Below, piece after piece: positions 7,901 to 16,722 of a stretch of DNA of 54,837 nt. This DNA comes from an uncultured Clostridia bacterium (GTDB taxonomy: Bacteria > Bacillota > Clostridia > Lachnospirales > CAG-274). The notes below the pieces were generated by a model. The model saw only the letters and a list, made by a program, of their open reading frames with translations. It was not told where the DNA came from and did no database searches. The first letter of the stretch is position 1. Every line of letters starts with the position of its first letter. The position numbers and the translations under genes were made by a program. The DNA is taken from NCBI GenBank assembly GCA_947627855.1, contig CANQXR010000014.1:1-54837 (forward strand). Reading direction: 5' to 3'.

Positions 7901-10900
7901 GAATCGGAATTAACTGCTGATAAATTAACTAAGAATTATATGAACGCAACTGATGGAAATATATTTTCAATGAGTGCTCCTGAAGGTGTGCACTATCAAG
8001 AAGACCATGATAGTATATCAGATAAAGATATTACCATACCGGACGTTGGGAAATATCAAGTGGATAGAGGAACTAGAACAGCTAATAACTATGGACACTT
8101 TATAATTACTTTTACTGTTCCTAGTGGAGACGGTGAAGGAACAGCTAAATTGTATTTAAATGTAAATAGTTTAGATAGTGAGGAAAGAGCTGTTATTCTG
8201 ACAGATAATAGTGAGGGTGAGCCAAAGACCCAGACTTTTACAAGCAGTACTACTGAAGGATATTTAGTTACATTTGACGGCTTGAAGCCGGGTCATACAT
8301 ATACTCTTGCTGATGATACGGAGAAAGGGTTGAGCGGTTTTACTGCTGTAGCCTTGGTTACTTATTCATCAAGCTCCGGCAGCGGCAGTTACGTTTCCGG
8401 CGATAATAAAAATACATGGGATTTCAGCGGCACACAAATGCCGGAAGAAGATGACAGAACCCTTGAGGGCGATGATAATCTGAATGGAATTGTGTTTGTG
8501 AAAGGAAGCGCAGGCGGAAGTTCTTACCTCAAAGCAGGAACAAATGACACATATTTAAGCCTTGCTGCTGATGATGGGCTGAAAATTCCCGTACCCACTA
8601 ATGGGAATGTCACAGGCGGAAAGCTGACTATAACAACGGCTAACGACAGTGAGGAAAATCTTACCTCAGATGATGGCGAGTTTACAGACGGCGTTTTAAC
8701 ATTTGAAACATCAGAGCTTGATGGTGGCTATATAACTGTTACTGCAAGAGATGTGGCGCAGATAACCAAAATAGAGTTAGCCTATGATTCATATGAAGAA
8801 GATAGCTATGGTATATATGACAACTCGGGAACATGGAGCTTTACGGAGGATATGCCCACAGTCAGCACATATTCTTTGAGCGTTGAACATAGCTTGGAGG
8901 GCAGTATATCATTTAATGGCACAAACGGCTCTTACTTCGGCAGTGAGGGACTTCATCTCAACAGCGGCGATTCCCTTGCAGTGCCTATCCCTGACACAGC
9001 CTCAGACGGCACTATAACCGTTACTTTTACAAGCGGCAGTGTTACAGTAGGGGGCGAAGCTGCGACAAGCGGAACAGCTATAGACTTTACAGCTCCTGCA
9101 AGCGGAATTTCCACATTCACAGGAATACCCTTTGAAGCCATAGCAGCAAGCATCACGCCTACAGACAACACTGTTACAATAAGTGCCACGGAAAATGCTG
9201 TTATAACAGAAATAAGGCTTACTTCAAATGCACCCGAAGAGGGTACATACGGCACCTTTACAAATAATGAAACAGGCAGATATTGGGAGTGGAACTTTAC
9301 AGAGGATATGCCGTCACCTTCGGAAGGAGATAGTGAAAAGCGGATTCCTCTTGGCGGAACAATAGAAAGTCATATTACCTATAACACGAGTGCTTCTGAG
9401 AGGGGCTATTACAGCAGTAATAAATATATCGTTCTTAAAGAAAACGATACCCTTACAATTGACCCGTCTGCACTTGGAAGTGACCTCACTTCAGCAAGTC
9501 TGACAGTAAGCTTTAATGAAGTCGATGGCGGCAAACTGAGTATCGGCAGCGATGGTTTGACAAACGACAGCGCACAGGGGCTGACGGTTAATGAGGGCAC
9601 TCTTAGTGAAGTGACTATTACCGCAGGAGCTGAAACTCAGATAACAGGCATAAAGCTTACCTATACAAGAAAGGGCGATGCAACAGAAGATCTTCAGAAT
9701 GATGGCAAGGGCTATGTATATATCGCCGATACAGAGGGCAATTCGCAGTGGACACCTCACTTCAGAAATATTGAAGAACACTACTATAACAGCAGTGAAA
9801 GGAAAAATCTTATAGATGACATATTTACCCTGAGTGATAATTTATCACCGACTGAAACTTCTGACAATGCTGATATTGAAGCTTTAGGCAAATTTACGGC
9901 TGAAAATTCTGCAAGAACCGGCACGCATACTCTTACTATTAAAGTACCTGAGGAATCTGCAACAGTAAAGAGTGCTCAATTTTACATTCGTGCCATAGGT
10001 GCAAGCAGTCAGAGCGTAATGCTTAAACTGGTCGATGTGACAGATGGCTTAGAGGGCACAGCTCCTCAGGCGACAAGCTCTAAAATAAGCAGCTCCTACA
10101 GCAATACGATGGTATTTTCGGGGCTTGTGCCCGGTCACAGCTATGAGCTGACGGCTGTGACAACAAGCACAGGAGGTCAGACAAGCTTTGGATTTTCATT
10201 CCTTGCCCTTGTGACCTCTTCTGATGAGGATACCCCCTCAATGACGGCTCCACAGGCAAAGGTATACAACCCCGTCCTCTGGGACTACAGTCAGAATGTC
10301 AGCGGAACCATTTACGGAAAATGGCACCGCAATATGAACTGGGAAGAGGTAGGGGAGAATACAAACATAGCAAAACAGGCAGCCCCCTTTAATTCGGGCA
10401 CATATACAGGAGGAACAGACAGTCAGGAAAATCCTCTTGCAATAGCCAATAATGTAAACACAGGAACAGGAGAGTACGAGGAATATTACGGCGGAAACTG
10501 GAATGTCGATGATAGTCAGAAGATTACCACTGCGGAAAAAGTGATTGATTCAAGCAAAGGTAATTATGGCAGCAACACCTATCACGTAACCGTAAGCGGC
10601 TATAAATTTGACTTTGACAACTGGCACTTCCCCACAAATTATGCCGGCTCTACACAGGGAAATACTTCCTTAAGCGACAAAGGCATGGGCGGCAATGTCA
10701 ACTTCTTCTCATCGGGATATTTTCAGGTATTCGTGCCTTTCCCCGAGAACAATGTTATAGACAATGCTGCGGATAATTCCACAGTAAATTCAAGTACAAG
10801 CGGCTCAAATGCTGATTATCAGAGCAGATTCAATGTTACAGCTTCACTCAGCAATTTTAAGGTGGGCGACAGCGATGTAATTAATATAGGAGACGAGCTT

Positions 10901-13900
10901 AGCTCAGATACTGATGACAGCGGCGGCTCGCCAAACATTGACGGCGTAACCGACAACAGCGACATAAGAGACTTGGTTGTAGGAAACATACAGACCATGA
11001 ATGCCATCAAGACAAGATTTAATTCTGAAGTGGACGATGAAAAGAATTTTGACTTTGAAACCAACAACTATCCCGATGGCTCATACTATATAGCCAATGA
11101 CGGACTTAACGGAGATTCCTCGGGCGCTTGCTGGGGCACAATAGGTCAGGAGGTAGATTTGTGGGGCTCAATTCTATTAAGACCTGCGTCAAGCTATTCT
11201 CTCGGAGCGGCAAATGTCCTTGTCCTCTTTGACTCAGCAGCCTTTGAGTTAGACGGTACGCCTCAGCCCGGCTCAATAATTAAGAGCCTTGTAGATCAAG
11301 CGGCGGATCAGGGTGCTGCATATAAAATGCTCTATGTCTTTGATAATAAAAATAAGGGCGGCTATGACTCTACAGACTCCACTAATCCCGAAGAAACAGG
11401 AAAAACCTATAACAGAATGATTTCTGCGGATCAGGAGGATCTGTATTACTCAACAAGTCAGAAAGTGTCGGGTATGACCTGCGTGGGCGTGCTTATGGAG
11501 GTTAGGAATGTTGAGATTCCGAAGAATACAAATGTATCTGTAAGAATACCTGTAAAGGTAAAGGCTGACGCCAAAGTCGGAAGTGTATATTATATGCACA
11601 CATCGGCATGGGCTTGGACATATGACGAGGACTTCGGAGAACATCAGGCGGCAAACGGCATAAGCTGGGAAAGCAATGACGCAAGCTTATATGACGGTGT
11701 AAACCCCGGATCGGCAGAAAATAATGTTCAGACCAATGACGCGGCTATTGTGCGTACTGTGACAGGAAACGGACAAACAAAGAATGTAATTGCTTTCAAC
11801 AGAAACTATGGTATTGCAAAGCCCGAAACCTGTACAAAGACAGAATATGACGGCAATGTCATAACGAAGAATCAGGGCGACTACATCAACGGTATGAGTT
11901 TTCTTGTTACGGGATATTCCGCAAAGGTGGAGGTTACTGATGAGCAAAGAAAGGACGGCGCAGCGGTCGGGGGTATGTACAGTACATACAGCCCCAACTC
12001 ACCTATACCCTACATTTTACATGGTATAAAAGCGGAAGTCCCGGAAGGTTCTTCAAGCATAGGAGATGATACCAACCTTACAATAGACCTGCTTTCAGGC
12101 TTTGAAGGCGCAGGAACAGACAATTATATGCTGTTGTATGAAGGAAACGAAGCCGGCGACAGCGGCGTTCAGATAACCATAGGTGATAAAACCTATTATG
12201 TGGACGAAAGCGGAGAGACTATCAATATCAAGGATACTGACGGAACCGAACGCACCATAAAGGTCAGCATTGAAAGATATGGTTTGGGAGGTGAGCAGGA
12301 AGATTCGCCGGACGGAGCAAGAAAGATAATAGGTAAAATCAGCCTTGAGGGCGTGCCCATAGGCGTAGAGCTTGAGGACATAAAGCTTTCCGTTGTCGTA
12401 AACAGCAATATCATCAACGGTGACAGAGCGATACTTACGGCAAATATATACGGCGAGGGCGACCTAAGACCTCTCTACAATTCTGCAGGGGGCAGCACTA
12501 CTGTATATTCCGGCGGCTTCAACAATACAAACAGCGACATAGTGCAGATAGCAACTACCACAAGTTCGTCTTATCCCAAGTTTGTAAGGGGTACGAGAGA
12601 CGACACTGTAAAGCAGGAAAAGGCAAGCTTTGAAATGATGCCGAACGGCTCCATAGAGTACATCATAAGAGTGGAGAATCTCGGGTCATCGAGCGCAGTA
12701 CAGAATCTGTATATATACGATGTTCTGCCGAAAAGCACATTTGCAGGCGGCGATGTCAGGCTGAAGCTTAAGAGTGTGCAGATAAGAACTGTTGACCCCG
12801 ACACAAATGGTCAGCCGGACGAAAGCAGTACAAACGCATTCAGATATCCTGACGCCAAAATCTACTTAAGCAGCAGCCCTGATGCGGAGGCTGTCAAAGC
12901 GGAATGGAGACAATATACAGAGGATAATAATCCGAGCAGTGGTTCCTTTAGCCCTGTTGGAGATGATTATATAATCGATGGCGATGGCGAGGACGGAACC
13001 AACGGAGAAGGTACAGTTACAAGTCCTATTACAATAGGCGATGGCAATTTAGACGGCAGTGCGACTTCACCGGCTGAGCAGACTTACGAATTCCGTGATG
13101 ATAATAATTATACTGCTTTGTTTGCTTGCATAGGTTCGGATACGTCAAATCCTGCGATAAGAGAGGGTAGGATTCTGCAGTTTATAATCACTGTGCAGCC
13201 CATGTTTGACGAGGACGGCGACGGAGGTTATGAAGAGGCAAAGGAAAGCCTGTTTTCCAACACAGGAACCATAATAAGAGGTTCAAATCCTATAGAAACA
13301 AGTACAGCCGAAGCGGCATATGTATCAAGGCACATTTCCGGCGTTGTATGGCTTGACGCCAACCAGGACGGCGTAAGAGCCGAGGAAAGTATAGGCTCGG
13401 CAGAGGAGAGACTGGAGGGTGTCAGGGTGACATTGTTCAGTGACAACGGCGCAGAAGCTGCCCAAAGATATACGGTGGCGAAAGACGTTTTTGGCAATTC
13501 CCTTGAGAAAATATCGACTGATGAACACGGCGTATACAGCTTCGACAATCTGCCGAAGGGGGATTATATAGTTGCCTTTGATTATGACGGAGGAAATGAG
13601 GTCAGCGCATATCAGAACATAGGCTCCGAAAACTCAAACAATGACGGTGTAAAGATATATGGCAGCGACTATAACAGCGCAGAGCCGACCGCACAGAAGC
13701 TTGACAGAGAGCTTGACAGCTTCCTGTCGGGAGAGGGCTATGAATACGCCATAAAGTACAGTACGGACAGCGACAGCATAGGTCTTGCATCGAAGGAAGA
13801 TATATACAATGCGTATAACGGCACTGCGACAGTCGGTATGGCGGGCAATGTAGAAAACCTTGCTCAGAATGTAACAAACCTCGATTTGGGACTTGACGAG

Positions 13901-14026
13901 AACAGATATTCACTGCCGGAAACAGGCGGCTTTGACTACAGACTGCTGCAGATGGCAGGAGGACTGTGCTTTGCTCTTGCAGGAATTGTACTTTGTGTCA
14001 GAAGACGCAGACATTTTATGAAATGA
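4943..14026 (+). CDS. Giant LPETG-anchored surface adhesin, likely pilus tip
   Basis: This 3027-residue protein has a hydrophobic export segment at 22-45 (VFVTTYMLILPAITL). Residues 50-282 hold about eleven HxHxxxC repeats, most continuing with a Cys about 9-12 residues later, which look metal-binding. Residues about 1157-1577 are three tandem beta-rich repeats, each starting with W-[DSN]-F then MP and ending ITxIxL. A pair of related modules with G-L-x-P-G-H-x-Y lie at about 1046-1143 and 1657-1760. A DUF11-like stretch (IEYIIRVENLGSS) lies near 2570. An SdrD-B/Cna-B-like module (GVVWLDANQDGVR) lies near 2800. LPETGG is near 2991, followed by a membrane helix and RRRR. It heads the pilus operon, so a tip adhesin is inferred. 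Its ligand is unknown. Confidence 0.85.
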   Translation: MSLKDGVRKTTKIKRYKFWKRAVSFLGMAVVFVTTYMLILPAITLTKPACGLEEHIHTEECYSRELVCSEEKESLTPPEFTCTEALHQHESGCYDEEGRLVCGKADYFIHKHNDSCFFDGELVCPLEETEEHSHTDDCFTEEKILVCDIEETEGHTHDDSCYTTYEELVCSDESEEHSHDESCYETHTELTCGLEEQEGHTHSDDCYKTVLRLNCDKPQLHTHDEGCYDENGSLICPLPETEEHIHSADCMTSDSHIHTEDCYKEVLACGLEEHTHSDECYKKESEEQGEGEDGDDTIPLVPDVTVSSSSISPEILADNLTNPADLVDTLIGLAAEENPEESALRAEVTPHADIPMEISGDGAPSYENDLVVEKITDSDRNDRTYDELKKQAYSALGYESEEDFDNSCPGFEIIDIYYENASAYLNESSATVDLFCRIPSEEGKSKLHILSLGENGATEITPTEVVRDGDYLSEYIFETENLNSPVALADESVFEGYVSQFYIGSLVSGENPISSGTMPFDEVEGDGYDKSAEDTIVRTFDDVTYTLHVVMANRMGEGASSLDSAAMMGHPLVFTAELPYDVTDAKFDLSKFAQFDNDKCHIDYYKGEQIAVREEYDSESGGFVKRKVIDGDPENLGAKTTINELIDENTPHGDNPYSTGITKQVFTGEFSAYPEGSVIIPGSVELKPTVSVQSAIGITPNGEGKKELKPIFNVYIKGNDENYSDSNATKKVDVTKTAGIKNENTGESKNEEDIAKEVITVTSGKFYSMNIVQNVATKEMGNFNFDDVSENHGNKIIGDVKAEQEAVYGKLLGYGVSLQLKTAAGHGMKGVELPTKEASFDFNVAASEVNEPSKSALTNSDQPVYTPDGTSVSSSYALDEAKSEENHNDEIALTNIGEKASGLSVSVIEDGSTPKTQTAAEVISQCLGQGAQNAAAPLTKAVYTALSPSAEYDIMPIAIEGPDDLVHAYVYFPTTSTNNRVTVLNPESELTADKLTKNYMNATDGNIFSMSAPEGVHYQEDHDSISDKDITIPDVGKYQVDRGTRTANNYGHFIITFTVPSGDGEGTAKLYLNVNSLDSEERAVILTDNSEGEPKTQTFTSSTTEGYLVTFDGLKPGHTYTLADDTEKGLSGFTAVALVTYSSSSGSGSYVSGDNKNTWDFSGTQMPEEDDRTLEGDDNLNGIVFVKGSAGGSSYLKAGTNDTYLSLAADDGLKIPVPTNGNVTGGKLTITTANDSEENLTSDDGEFTDGVLTFETSELDGGYITVTARDVAQITKIELAYDSYEEDSYGIYDNSGTWSFTEDMPTVSTYSLSVEHSLEGSISFNGTNGSYFGSEGLHLNSGDSLAVPIPDTASDGTITVTFTSGSVTVGGEAATSGTAIDFTAPASGISTFTGIPFEAIAASITPTDNTVTISATENAVITEIRLTSNAPEEGTYGTFTNNETGRYWEWNFTEDMPSPSEGDSEKRIPLGGTIESHITYNTSASERGYYSSNKYIVLKENDTLTIDPSALGSDLTSASLTVSFNEVDGGKLSIGSDGLTNDSAQGLTVNEGTLSEVTITAGAETQITGIKLTYTRKGDATEDLQNDGKGYVYIADTEGNSQWTPHFRNIEEHYYNSSERKNLIDDIFTLSDNLSPTETSDNADIEALGKFTAENSARTGTHTLTIKVPEESATVKSAQFYIRAIGASSQSVMLKLVDVTDGLEGTAPQATSSKISSSYSNTMVFSGLVPGHSYELTAVTTSTGGQTSFGFSFLALVTSSDEDTPSMTAPQAKVYNPVLWDYSQNVSGTIYGKWHRNMNWEEVGENTNIAKQAAPFNSGTYTGGTDSQENPLAIANNVNTGTGEYEEYYGGNWNVDDSQKITTAEKVIDSSKGNYGSNTYHVTVSGYKFDFDNWHFPTNYAGSTQGNTSLSDKGMGGNVNFFSSGYFQVFVPFPENNVIDNAADNSTVNSSTSGSNADYQSRFNVTASLSNFKVGDSDVINIGDELSSDTDDSGGSPNIDGVTDNSDIRDLVVGNIQTMNAIKTRFNSEVDDEKNFDFETNNYPDGSYYIANDGLNGDSSGACWGTIGQEVDLWGSILLRPASSYSLGAANVLVLFDSAAFELDGTPQPGSIIKSLVDQAADQGAAYKMLYVFDNKNKGGYDSTDSTNPEETGKTYNRMISADQEDLYYSTSQKVSGMTCVGVLMEVRNVEIPKNTNVSVRIPVKVKADAKVGSVYYMHTSAWAWTYDEDFGEHQAANGISWESNDASLYDGVNPGSAENNVQTNDAAIVRTVTGNGQTKNVIAFNRNYGIAKPETCTKTEYDGNVITKNQGDYINGMSFLVTGYSAKVEVTDEQRKDGAAVGGMYSTYSPNSPIPYILHGIKAEVPEGSSSIGDDTNLTIDLLSGFEGAGTDNYMLLYEGNEAGDSGVQITIGDKTYYVDESGETINIKDTDGTERTIKVSIERYGLGGEQEDSPDGARKIIGKISLEGVPIGVELEDIKLSVVVNSNIINGDRAILTANIYGEGDLRPLYNSAGGSTTVYSGGFNNTNSDIVQIATTTSSSYPKFVRGTRDDTVKQEKASFEMMPNGSIEYIIRVENLGSSSAVQNLYIYDVLPKSTFAGGDVRLKLKSVQIRTVDPDTNGQPDESSTNAFRYPDAKIYLSSSPDAEAVKAEWRQYTEDNNPSSGSFSPVGDDYIIDGDGEDGTNGEGTVTSPITIGDGNLDGSATSPAEQTYEFRDDNNYTALFACIGSDTSNPAIREGRILQFIITVQPMFDEDGDGGYEEAKESLFSNTGTIIRGSNPIETSTAEAAYVSRHISGVVWLDANQDGVRAEESIGSAEERLEGVRVTLFSDNGAEAAQRYTVAKDVFGNSLEKISTDEHGVYSFDNLPKGDYIVAFDYDGGNEVSAYQNIGSENSNNDGVKIYGSDYNSAEPTAQKLDRELDSFLSGEGYEYAIKYSTDSDSIGLASKEDIYNAYNGTATVGMAGNVENLAQNVTNLDLGLDENRYSLPETGGFDYRLLQMAGGLCFALAGIVLCVRRRRHFMK

Positions 14027-14852
14027 TAGCTTAAAGTCGGGAAAGGAACGGCGCAGAACCGCTCCTCTCCCATGGCTCTGAATTTATGCACAACGTGGAT
14101 GACTGTCTTTAAGAGATTGTGCATTATAATAGCGGAATTGATATCCATACGGTTTGCGGGCTTATTATTGACGGAATACAGCGACCTATCCTAAACCGTA
14201 TTCCTCAATCAACTGTATGGATAGTGTGTGGACGGAAAAGACATAAGACAGTCGGGAAGGGATTCTGAGGGAAATCAATAGGTAATTTATGCCGATTTTA
14301 TGCCGATTGACGGACAAAAGCCGGTTTTGTAAAGGCGGCTCCAAGGGTCAGACGCTTGGGGTTTTGCAGGTTTTTGTCTGCCTGTATGGCAATATCGGTT
14401 TTAAATTTAATTCCGGCGGAGGTTTTCGGCTTATGTTTGGGAATTTTTGCAGGAATATATGGTCATTTATCCGTGACCTAAAATAAAGGATAACCGTATT
14501 TTATGACGGCTTGTCCGCACTCCTTTCACAAAACAGCGGCAGATGTTTTCGGGAGGGGATTTGCGAGCGGAGCGTGGCTCCGAAAAGCCCTGTAAAGGAA
14601 TGTTTTCTGATTTGTTCTTTTGCTGTTGGCAAGGAGAAAAAACAGTTGGCACAGCCTTTGAGGGCAATGTAACCGTAGGAGAAAAACCCGAAAAGCGTAA
14701 GCGCAGGAGGGCTTTTCCAACAGCTCTTTGAAAAAAAGAGAGTAAAAAGTAAACGGCGTATGGAAAAACCAATCTTAAATCAGTCAAAAAAACGCAGACT
14801 GAAGGCTTTAGCTTATCATACGCTTGAATCAACATACGAAAGGGGATTTTTT
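14027..14852 (+). promoter_or_regulatory. 826-nt structured intergenic region / pilin leader
   Basis: I see no credible gene here; small open frames lack ribosome-binding sites and family resemblance. The region is rich in pairing sequences. ATGCACAA/TTGTGCAT occur at 14086-14093 and 14117-14124, next to a TATAAT at 14125. Overlapping helices fill 14142-14223. CCAAG/CTTGG lie near 14340, CGGAGC/GCTCCG near 14565-14580, and a long-range GCTGTTGG/CCAACAGC pair encloses about 100 nt near 14622-14727. The duplicate TTATGCCGATT occurs twice near 14287. It probably acts as a promoter plus a structured leader of the pilin gene. Confidence 0.45.
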
Positions 14853-16478
14853 ATGAAGAAATTATCCAAAATTTTAAGCATTGTGACTGCACTTGCTCTG
14901 GTAATTATGTCAATAAACGTAGTCGCAGTAAACGCCGCAACTATAACGATTAACGGAAGTGAGGACACATTTAAAGCATATCAGATATTCTCAAGCAGTG
15001 AGGATGATGTTCTTGCAGACGAAGATAATGGCGGCTATATAGCAGGTAACTTGGCTTTTGCAACAGGACTTACAGAACATATGGAGGCTTTTATTCAGGC
15101 GTTGCTTGACGGTGGAGTAACAGGTCTTGATGCTTCTAGTTACGCATCATATACAGCACAGGATGTAGCTGATGCTATTGAAAATGCTGTAACATCAGGT
15201 GATATGGCAGATAATTCATCTAAAGCTGCTGCATTGGCAAGAAGTCTTGCTGATTTCTTTGAGAGTGAGGGAATTAGTGAAACTGGAACTTCTGAGCCCG
15301 GCAGTGATTCGAGTGTATTTGATGATCTTCCTGTAGGTTATTATGTTATAGTAAGTACTACTGCTGCCGAATCTAACATACAGCCTGTTATGCTTCAGGT
15401 GTTGGGTGGCTCAAATAATGAAATTGAAGCAAAAGGCGATGTTACTTCGATTGATAAGGCGATAGCCGCAGATTCTGCTGACAAGACATTCAGAGCAGGC
15501 GAAGAAGTACCATTTGAACTTACTATCACAATACCTGAAAATGTACAGCTTTATGAGGAATATAACTTAACAATTACCGATACACCTGAAAACTTAACTT
15601 TGGGCAGTGATGGTCCTCTTGCTATTACAGTAACAGGTTACAAAAAATCTGCTCCTGCAGTAGGTGAGCCTATAGAAAATACCGGCAGCGAATATTTTAG
15701 CGCAAATGTTGCAAGTAATGTTTTAACAATTACTAATGGCGATTCCTTTACTCCTGACTTTGCGAAAGATTATGAAAAAATTGTGATTTCGTATACTGCC
15801 ACAACAAATGCAGATATCACACACGGAAATGTAGGACATAACGATGTGACCTTGACATATTCAAACAATCCGAATGATTCTACACAAACTGCCACAGATA
15901 CTGCTACAGTAAATGTTTACAGTGTAGGTCTTCAGATTGATAAGGTAGACGATGATACTCAGCCTCTTGACGGAGCTGACTTTACACTTTCATATTGGAA
16001 TCCTGAAAAACTCGGCGGAGCTGGCTGGGAAGATGGTGTTACTGTAACTCCTACAGGTTCAGGTGGTAGTGCTTCTGCTGACCGATTCACATTTGACGGA
16101 TTAAGTGAGGGTTGGTATAAACTCGAAGAAAGTGAAACACCCGCTGGTTATAATAAATGGGCTGCTGAACTTTTACATATTGAAACAACAGTAGACCCGG
16201 CATCGGGCATAACAGCTTATACTATAACAGCTTATAACGATTATACAGATTTTGCAGGTAGTTTAGTTCCCGGTAGTATGACCCAAGATGATGTATTGAC
16301 ATTTAGCGATGATTACACAAGTACGGGTCTGGCAACAGCTCAGATTATGAACAACAAGGGTACATCACTTCCCGAAACCGGTGGTATGGGTACTAAGATA
16401 TTCTATACTCTCGGCGGAATATTTGTTGTAGGTGCAGCTTTACTTCTTGTAGTAAAGAGAAGAATGGCAACAGAGTAA
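14853..16478 (+). CDS. Isopeptide-forming major pilin (FimA/SpaA type)
   Basis: The 541-residue precursor has a Sec signal peptide (1-28, cleavage about after VNA), pilin D2-type and Cna-B domains, and a C-terminal LPETGG near 506 with membrane helix and basic tail. The terminal domain has the E-box YKLEESETPAGYN, whose Glu promotes Lys-Asn isopeptide bonds. A lysine in EAKGDVTSIDKAI is a candidate for the inter-subunit pilin bond. Sortase C joins it into the shaft covalently on the cell surface. The ATG at 14853 follows AAAGGGG; an in-frame upstream start at 14760 lacks one. Codon choice is visibly more AT-rich than in the sortase genes, as in fast-diversifying pilins. Confidence 0.92.
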   Translation: MKKLSKILSIVTALALVIMSINVVAVNAATITINGSEDTFKAYQIFSSSEDDVLADEDNGGYIAGNLAFATGLTEHMEAFIQALLDGGVTGLDASSYASYTAQDVADAIENAVTSGDMADNSSKAAALARSLADFFESEGISETGTSEPGSDSSVFDDLPVGYYVIVSTTAAESNIQPVMLQVLGGSNNEIEAKGDVTSIDKAIAADSADKTFRAGEEVPFELTITIPENVQLYEEYNLTITDTPENLTLGSDGPLAITVTGYKKSAPAVGEPIENTGSEYFSANVASNVLTITNGDSFTPDFAKDYEKIVISYTATTNADITHGNVGHNDVTLTYSNNPNDSTQTATDTATVNVYSVGLQIDKVDDDTQPLDGADFTLSYWNPEKLGGAGWEDGVTVTPTGSGGSASADRFTFDGLSEGWYKLEESETPAGYNKWAAELLHIETTVDPASGITAYTITAYNDYTDFAGSLVPGSMTQDDVLTFSDDYTSTGLATAQIMNNKGTSLPETGGMGTKIFYTLGGIFVVGAALLLVVKRRMATE

Positions 16479-16571
16479 GGCAGAAAACCGATAATCGGGT
16501 TCTGACGTATAAATAGGGCTTAAACATCGGAATTTCTGCTGCCGCAGGGATTTTGTAAAAAAATAAAGTTG

Positions 16572-16606
16572 TTTCGGGGAGGAGAAAGAACGGCTTCTCC
16601 CCGAAA
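16572..16606 (+). promoter_or_regulatory. 10-bp stem hairpin between major pilin and sortase C
   Basis: TTTCGGGGAG (16572-16581) pairs with CTCCCCGAAA (16597-16606). There is no T run, so it is more likely an RNA-stability or processing element than a full terminator. A smaller ACCGAT/ATCGGGT hairpin lies near 16485-16502. Confidence 0.45.
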
Positions 16607-16722
16607 TACAGCCCTAAGCAGAGGTTTAAAGTAAAAAGCTTTGAGCCTGTGCTTTCGGCTGTAGCTGACGGAGGGGCATATTCGGACTTTGCGGATATAC
16701 CTTACATTGGGAGAGATTTTTA

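Noticed and set aside
5000..14000. CRISPR-like array in the repetitive adhesin gene
   Set aside because: The repeats are protein-level and diverged at DNA level. There is no constant repeat with unique spacers.
14289..14486. 65-aa frame in the adhesin-pilin gap
   Set aside because: There is no ribosome-binding site, the composition is odd and it overlaps the structured RNA segments.
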